NCBI GenBank assembly: GCA_020851015.1
Contig: JADZDN010000350.1
Span: 1-8,982 of the forward strand
Length of the DNA stretch: 8,982 nt
Origin: Alphaproteobacteria bacterium
GTDB lineage: Bacteria > Pseudomonadota > Alphaproteobacteria > JAEULC01
Reading direction: 5' to 3'
The stretch's first letter is position 1. Every line of letters starts with the position of its first letter. Under the pieces are notes generated by a model. That model saw only the letters and a program-made list of their open reading frames with translations, searched no databases and had not been told where the DNA came from. Made by a program: the position numbers and the translations under genes. Shown here one piece after another: positions 5,546 to 8,982 of the stretch.

Positions 5546-6073
5546 ATGCGCATCGACGCGATCCCGATCGGCCGCAATCCGCCCGAGGACGTCAACGTGA
5601 TCGTCGAGGTGCCGATCGGCGGCGAGCCGATCAAGTACGAAATGGACAAGGCCGCCGGCACGCTGTTCGTCGACCGGTTCCTGCATACTTCGATGCGCTA
5701 CCCCGGGAACTACGGGTTCGTGCCGCACACCCTGTCGGACGACGGCGATCCGATCGACGTGCTGGTGGCCAACACGCGCCCGATCGTGCCGGGCGCGGTG
5801 GTCAACGTGCGGCCGGTCGGCGTGCTGAAGATGCAGGACGACGCCGGCGGCGACGAGAAGATCATCGCCGTGCCGACGCCGAAGCTGACCAAGCGCTATG
5901 CCCACGTGACGAACTACACCGACCTGCCCGAGATAACCGCGCAGCAGATCCAGCACTTTTTCGAGCACTACAAGGACCTGGAGCCGGGCAAGTGGGTGAA
6001 GCTGATCGGATGGGGCGATGCCGCCGAGGCGCGGCGGCTGATCGCCGAGGCGATCGACCGCGCGCGCCGATAG
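5546..6073 (+). CDS. ppa: Inorganic pyrophosphatase, family I
   Basis: A 175-residue soluble enzyme, the standard bacterial family I length. It hydrolyses pyrophosphate to two phosphates and so pulls nucleic acid, tRNA-charging and other biosynthetic reactions forward. All active-site residues known from the E. coli enzyme are present with an offset of one: E21, K30, E32, R44, Y56 in [14 protein letters not shown]66, D68 and D71 in [11 protein letters not shown]98, D103 and K105 in QDDAGGDEK, and Y142-K143. E. coli E98 is replaced by D99. The start ATG 5546 has GGAGGGG (5537-5543) just upstream; the frame opens earlier at 5489, but the extra residues are not part of the family. The stop overlaps the ribosome binding site of the next gene, so the two are probably one operon. 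Confidence 0.97.
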   Translation: MRIDAIPIGRNPPEDVNVIVEVPIGGEPIKYEMDKAAGTLFVDRFLHTSMRYPGNYGFVPHTLSDDGDPIDVLVANTRPIVPGAVVNVRPVGVLKMQDDAGGDEKIIAVPTPKLTKRYAHVTNYTDLPEITAQQIQHFFEHYKDLEPGKWVKLIGWGDAAEARRLIAEAIDRARR

Positions 6074-6082
6074 GAGCGATCC

Positions 6083-6787
6083 ATGGACAGCGCAGGGCGC
6101 GATCCGTATGCCGCGCATGTCGAGCCGAGCGCGAAGCGTTTCCGCGTGATGTTCGGCGGCGCGACCATCGCCGACACGGTCGATGCCCGGCTGCTGTTCG
6201 AAACCGGGCGCCAGCCGGTCATCTACTTTCCGCCGGCCGACGTGGCGATGGACGCGCTGGCGCCGAGCGCGCATGTCACGCGCTGTCCGCACAAGGGCGC
6301 CGCGTCGCACTGGACCCTGCGCCGGGGCGGCAAGGTGGTCGAGAATGCGGCCTGGACCTATCGCGCGCCCGAGGATGCGGGGGCGGCGGGCATCGCCGGG
6401 CTGGTGGGCTTCCAGTGGAATGCCATGGATGCCTGGATGGAAGAGGACTCGCCGCTGCTCGGCCATGCGCGCGATCCGCACAAGCGCATCGACACGCTGC
6501 CGACCACGCGCGCGGTCACCGTCATCGCCAGGGGCAAAGCGCTGGCCCAGAGCCGCGCCGGCGTGCTGCTGTTCGAGACCGGCCTGCCGTTGCGGCCGTA
6601 CCTGCCGCGCGGCGATATCGCGATGACGCTGCTGCGCCCCTCGGCGACGCGCACGGTCTGTCCCTACAAGGGCGTCGCCAGCTATTTCGACGCGGTGCTG
6701 GACGGCGCGACCATCAAGGACGTGGCGTGGTGCTACGAGACGCCGTTTCCCGAGGTCGGGCTGATCAAGGGCATGCGGGCGTTCTAG
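6083..6787 (+). CDS. Tandem DUF427-domain protein, possibly truncated
   Basis: A 234-residue protein of two DUF427 domains. Domain 1 (about 18-125) has LLFETGRQPVIYFPPADV and then CPHKGAASHW (68-77). Domain 2 (about 143-234) repeats the plan with LLFETGLPLRPYLPRGDI and CPYKGVASYF (193-202). Each half continues into an aromatic strand, AAWTYRAPED and VAWCYETPFPEVGLIKG. DUF427 proteins adopt a small beta-tent fold and have no settled biochemical role; the repeated C-P-x-K-G-x-A-S block may line a binding site, which is inference. GGAG (6073-6076) lies 6 nt before the ATG, and the gene starts 9 nt after the ppa stop, implying co-transcription. The frame ends MRAF-TAG, and the next codons read PERVDSLVLAPR before a second TAG, which looks like the expected continuation of the last strand. 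A nonsense change in a tyrosine codon may therefore have cut off the C-terminus. Confidence 0.9.
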   Translation: MDSAGRDPYAAHVEPSAKRFRVMFGGATIADTVDARLLFETGRQPVIYFPPADVAMDALAPSAHVTRCPHKGAASHWTLRRGGKVVENAAWTYRAPEDAGAAGIAGLVGFQWNAMDAWMEEDSPLLGHARDPHKRIDTLPTTRAVTVIARGKALAQSRAGVLLFETGLPLRPYLPRGDIAMTLLRPSATRTVCPYKGVASYFDAVLDGATIKDVAWCYETPFPEVGLIKGMRAF

Positions 6788-6826
6788 CCGGAGCGGGTGG
6801 ACAGTTTGGTGCTGGCGCCGCGATAG
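6788..6826 (+). other. In-frame continuation after the DUF427 stop codon
   Basis: Twelve sense codons (PERVDSLVLAPR) follow the TAG at 6785-6787 in the same frame, ending in a second TAG at 6824-6826. Reading the first TAG as tyrosine gives AFYPERVDSLVL, which resembles the F-Y-x-E-R-V-D strand I would expect near the end of two-domain DUF427 proteins. The second stop comes soon after, so the natural tail may be lost as well. Confidence 0.4.
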
Positions 6827-6833
6827 CGGTGGG

Positions 6834-8897
6834 CTACGCGGCTGCCTGCGGTCCGGCCGGCGCGGTTCGCGGCAGCAGCACCTCGATCGAGGTGCCCTGG
6901 CCCGGCGCCGACCGCACGCGGATGCGGCCGGCGGATTTCCGCAGCAGTTCGCGCACCTGGTACATGCCGATGCCATAGCCCGTGGACTTGCTGCTGCGCA
7001 GCGGCCGGAACAGATGCTCGCGCAGGAAGCCCGGCTCCATGCCGGGGCCGGTATCGGCGATGGTGACGGCGGCCCAGGGACCGTCCTGCGCGATCTCGAT
7101 ACGGACCTTGCCGTCCGGCGCGGCGGCCTCGGCCGCGTTGGCGATCAACTGGCGGAACACGCTTTCCATCGCGCCGCGGCCGGCGGTGGTCTCGACCGCG
7201 CCGTCGCCGGCATCGATGGTGATGGCCGCGCCGTTGTCGCGGAAGGACCGGGCGATGTCTTCGATCAGGGCGGGCAGGTTGATGACCGTGCTGGGATCGA
7301 CATAGTCCTTGCGCAACTGCAGCAGCATCTGCTGCATCTTGCCGATCGAATCGCCGATGGTCAGCAGCATGTCGCGCTGGAATTCCGGATTGTCGCCCAC
7401 CTGCTTGGCGTTCTCGACCATCAGCGAAAGCTGGTAGATGATCGACTTTATGTCATGCGCCACGAAGGTGACCCGCTCGCTGAACTCCTTCAGCTCCTTC
7501 TGCTCGGCCAGCGCGATGGTGCCGCGGTATTCGGCCAGGTAGCTGGCGATCTGACGCACCAGGATGCCCAGCAGAACCTCGTCCTCGTCGTCGATGACGC
7601 GCGGGATGCGGCATTGGCGCAGCACGATGAAGCCGGAAAGCTGCTCGCCGTGGGGCAGGGGCAGGATCAGCCATACGTCGGCCAGGTCGATGCCTTGATC
7701 GGAGGGCGCCAGGCGCGAAAAATCGGCGCCGCGCACCATGCGGCCCGCACGCAGCTGCCGCATCCAAGGCGCGTCGTCGATGTTCTTGCCCGCGGCGGCG
7801 GCATAGTTCCATTCCGCGCTCTGCACGAACATGCCTGCCGTCTCGTCCCATTCCCACAGCGCGCCGCCGATGCTGTCGACGACGTCGGCGACCGACTTGA
7901 TCAGGCGCTCCTGCAGCCCGGCCGTGCTCTCCTGGGCGCTGATCGTGGTGATGAAGCGCAGCCATTCCGAGCGGTAGTCGTACTTCAGGTCATAGATCGC
8001 GCGCGCAATGGCGCCGCGCACCTTGGCGCGCAGGCTGCCGGACGACAGCACGGCCAGCAGCATCGCGAACCCGCCGACGATGACCAGGATCTGCAGCGGC
8101 TCGGCCAGCGACGTGCCGACGAACTGCACGTAGTAGGCGATCAGCGCCACCACGAGCAGGTAGGCGCCGCCCAGCACCGCCGCGGTCGAGAAGAACACGA
8201 AGCTGCGCGACACGGCGTAGCGCGGTACCGGCCGCGTCAGGCGCGAACAGGCGCTCAGGATCAGCGGGACGATCAGGAACATCACCAGCGCCCGGCTGCG
8301 GAACAGCTCGGTGTTCTTGCCGTGGTGCAGGGATTCGTGGATGGCGACGCTGAGGTCGAAGGTCAGCATCACCACCACGGCGAAGTTGAGGAACTTCAGG
8401 CGCCAGCGGAAGTCCTCGGTCGCGTTGCGGTAGAGGTTCTCGCACAGGATGAGCCCCAGTATCGGCACCAGCACCGTGAACGGGGCGCGCAGCGAGCCGG
8501 CGCCGGGGAAGGGCGGCCGCTCCAGGATGCCTTCGGCCGCGCGCCAGGCGATCGCGATGGCGTAGGCGGCGATCGCCAGCGCGAACAGCCAGGCCTCCAG
8601 CGCGGAGGCCGAGCGGCGCAGGTCAAAGCCGGGCCGGCCATAGGCCTGCAGCACCGCCAGCCAGCACAGCGAGGTGCCGAGCCACGCGCAGTCGAGCAGG
8701 TAGCGCGTCAGCAGCGTCGGCGGCGCCAGGCGCACCAGCGGAAGGAACTCCGCGCCGGCGGCGACGCAGGTGATCCACAGGCCAAGCTGGATCGGCCGCA
8801 GCTTGCGATGCGGATCGGCCAGCGAGATCGCGACCACCAGCGCGCCGACGATGGTCAGGAACCCGACGATGTTGATGATCGCGACGCTGTCCAGCAT
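6834..8897 (-). CDS. prsK: XrtA/PEP-CTERM system histidine kinase PrsK
   Basis: A 687-residue inner-membrane sensor kinase. About nine hydrophobic segments occupy residues 4-285. A cytoplasmic GAF-like region follows (about 320-465), then the phosphoacceptor block FVAHDIKSIIYQLSLMVENA (478-497) with H481 and NPEFQRDML (503-511), wording characteristic of PrsK. The ATPase domain has the N box FRQLIANAAEA (581-591), G1 DTGPGM (615-620), F box LFRPLRSSKSTG (629-640), G2 YGIGM (641-645) and G3 GQGTS (666-670). PrsK pairs with the response regulator PrsR in exosortase (PEP-CTERM) and exopolysaccharide loci; PrsR is not in the window. I chose ATG 8897 because MLDSVAIINIVGF fits the usual short lead before the first membrane segment. 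No good ribosome binding site precedes it. The frame is open all the way to the window edge, so a longer or fused protein is possible. Confidence 0.93.
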   Translation of the reverse strand: MLDSVAIINIVGFLTIVGALVVAISLADPHRKLRPIQLGLWITCVAAGAEFLPLVRLAPPTLLTRYLLDCAWLGTSLCWLAVLQAYGRPGFDLRRSASALEAWLFALAIAAYAIAIAWRAAEGILERPPFPGAGSLRAPFTVLVPILGLILCENLYRNATEDFRWRLKFLNFAVVVMLTFDLSVAIHESLHHGKNTELFRSRALVMFLIVPLILSACSRLTRPVPRYAVSRSFVFFSTAAVLGGAYLLVVALIAYYVQFVGTSLAEPLQILVIVGGFAMLLAVLSSGSLRAKVRGAIARAIYDLKYDYRSEWLRFITTISAQESTAGLQERLIKSVADVVDSIGGALWEWDETAGMFVQSAEWNYAAAAGKNIDDAPWMRQLRAGRMVRGADFSRLAPSDQGIDLADVWLILPLPHGEQLSGFIVLRQCRIPRVIDDEDEVLLGILVRQIASYLAEYRGTIALAEQKELKEFSERVTFVAHDIKSIIYQLSLMVENAKQVGDNPEFQRDMLLTIGDSIGKMQQMLLQLRKDYVDPSTVINLPALIEDIARSFRDNGAAITIDAGDGAVETTAGRGAMESVFRQLIANAAEAAAPDGKVRIEIAQDGPWAAVTIADTGPGMEPGFLREHLFRPLRSSKSTGYGIGMYQVRELLRKSAGRIRVRSAPGQGTSIEVLLPRTAPAGPQAAA

Positions 8898-8982
8898 GGC
8901 GCGGGTGCGGTGAGCCGGCCGGGCGCGCGCCGCCGGATACCGCACGCCTTTCGGCCAGAGCACCACCTCGATCGTCGAGAAC
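8898..8982 (-). CDS. Possible C-terminal end of a TIGR03013-type sugar transferase (partial)
   Basis: Reading the minus strand from the window edge in the prsK frame gives FSTIEVVLWPKGVR followed by YPAARARPAHRTRA and then the prsK start. T-x-E-V-V-L-x-x-K-G-V-R resembles the extreme C-terminus of the PEP-CTERM-associated sugar transferase (TIGR03013 type), a phosphoglycosyltransferase that starts exopolysaccharide synthesis and often sits next to prsK. Only 28 residues are visible, so the call is tentative. No stop codon separates this segment from prsK. Confidence 0.4.

Noticed and set aside
6788..6833. Terminator between the DUF427 gene and prsK
   Set aside because: Only a 4-bp stem (CCGC-GATA-GCGG) with no T run is seen, which is not enough to call.
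5492..6978. Long open frames on both strands (about 490 codons each) across ppa and DUF427
   Set aside because: Both are shadows of ppa and the DUF427 gene, with Arg- and Ala-rich products and no recognisable motifs.

Overview
The window is GC-rich DNA (by eye about two thirds GC) from what looks like an alphaproteobacterium. The evidence is the gene order hom-glpX-recJ, the alphaproteobacterial form of class II fructose-1,6-bisphosphatase, a PAS_5-type single-domain protein, and a PrsK-type histidine kinase of the exosortase/PEP-CTERM system. I cannot name the genus with confidence.

Layout. (1) 1-1189, plus: the end of homoserine dehydrogenase (hom), then glpX starting 2 nt after the hom stop. 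(2) 1190-1569: no gene. This stretch holds a probable terminator for glpX and a nested, imperfectly palindromic repeat of about 340 bp. The repeat has outer C-rich/G-rich arms and inner 8-nt-periodic CACCAAGA-type arms, and it ends about 10 nt before recJ. (3) 1570-3339, plus: recJ. (4) 3336-4175, minus: a YeaE-like aldo/keto reductase whose stop codon overlaps the recJ stop in a shared CTAG. (5) 4274-4349, plus: tRNA-Glu(TTC). (6) 4402-4775, plus: the C-terminal half of a RelE/ParE-like toxin gene and, overlapping its end, an intact Phd/YefM-type antitoxin. This patch is visibly less GC-rich and looks like the scar of a toxin-antitoxin cassette beside the tRNA. (7) 4781-5377, minus: a PAS_5 protein. 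(8) 5546-6787, plus: inorganic pyrophosphatase (ppa) and a two-domain DUF427 protein in a tight pair. The DUF427 frame ends in a TAG that may be a recent nonsense change. (9) 6834-8897, minus: prsK. Its reading frame stays open to the window edge and carries what looks like the C-terminal signature of the sugar transferase that often neighbours prsK.

Most genes are core metabolism and maintenance: amino-acid synthesis, gluconeogenesis, recombination repair, carbonyl detoxification, pyrophosphate hydrolysis and tRNA charging. The accessory parts are the repeat, the toxin-antitoxin remnant and the edge of an exopolysaccharide/PEP-CTERM locus. I do not see a complete new defence or mobile system. 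The best leads are the nested palindrome, the broken toxin with a surviving antitoxin, the possible DUF427 nonsense truncation, and the in-frame continuity between prsK and the upstream gene.
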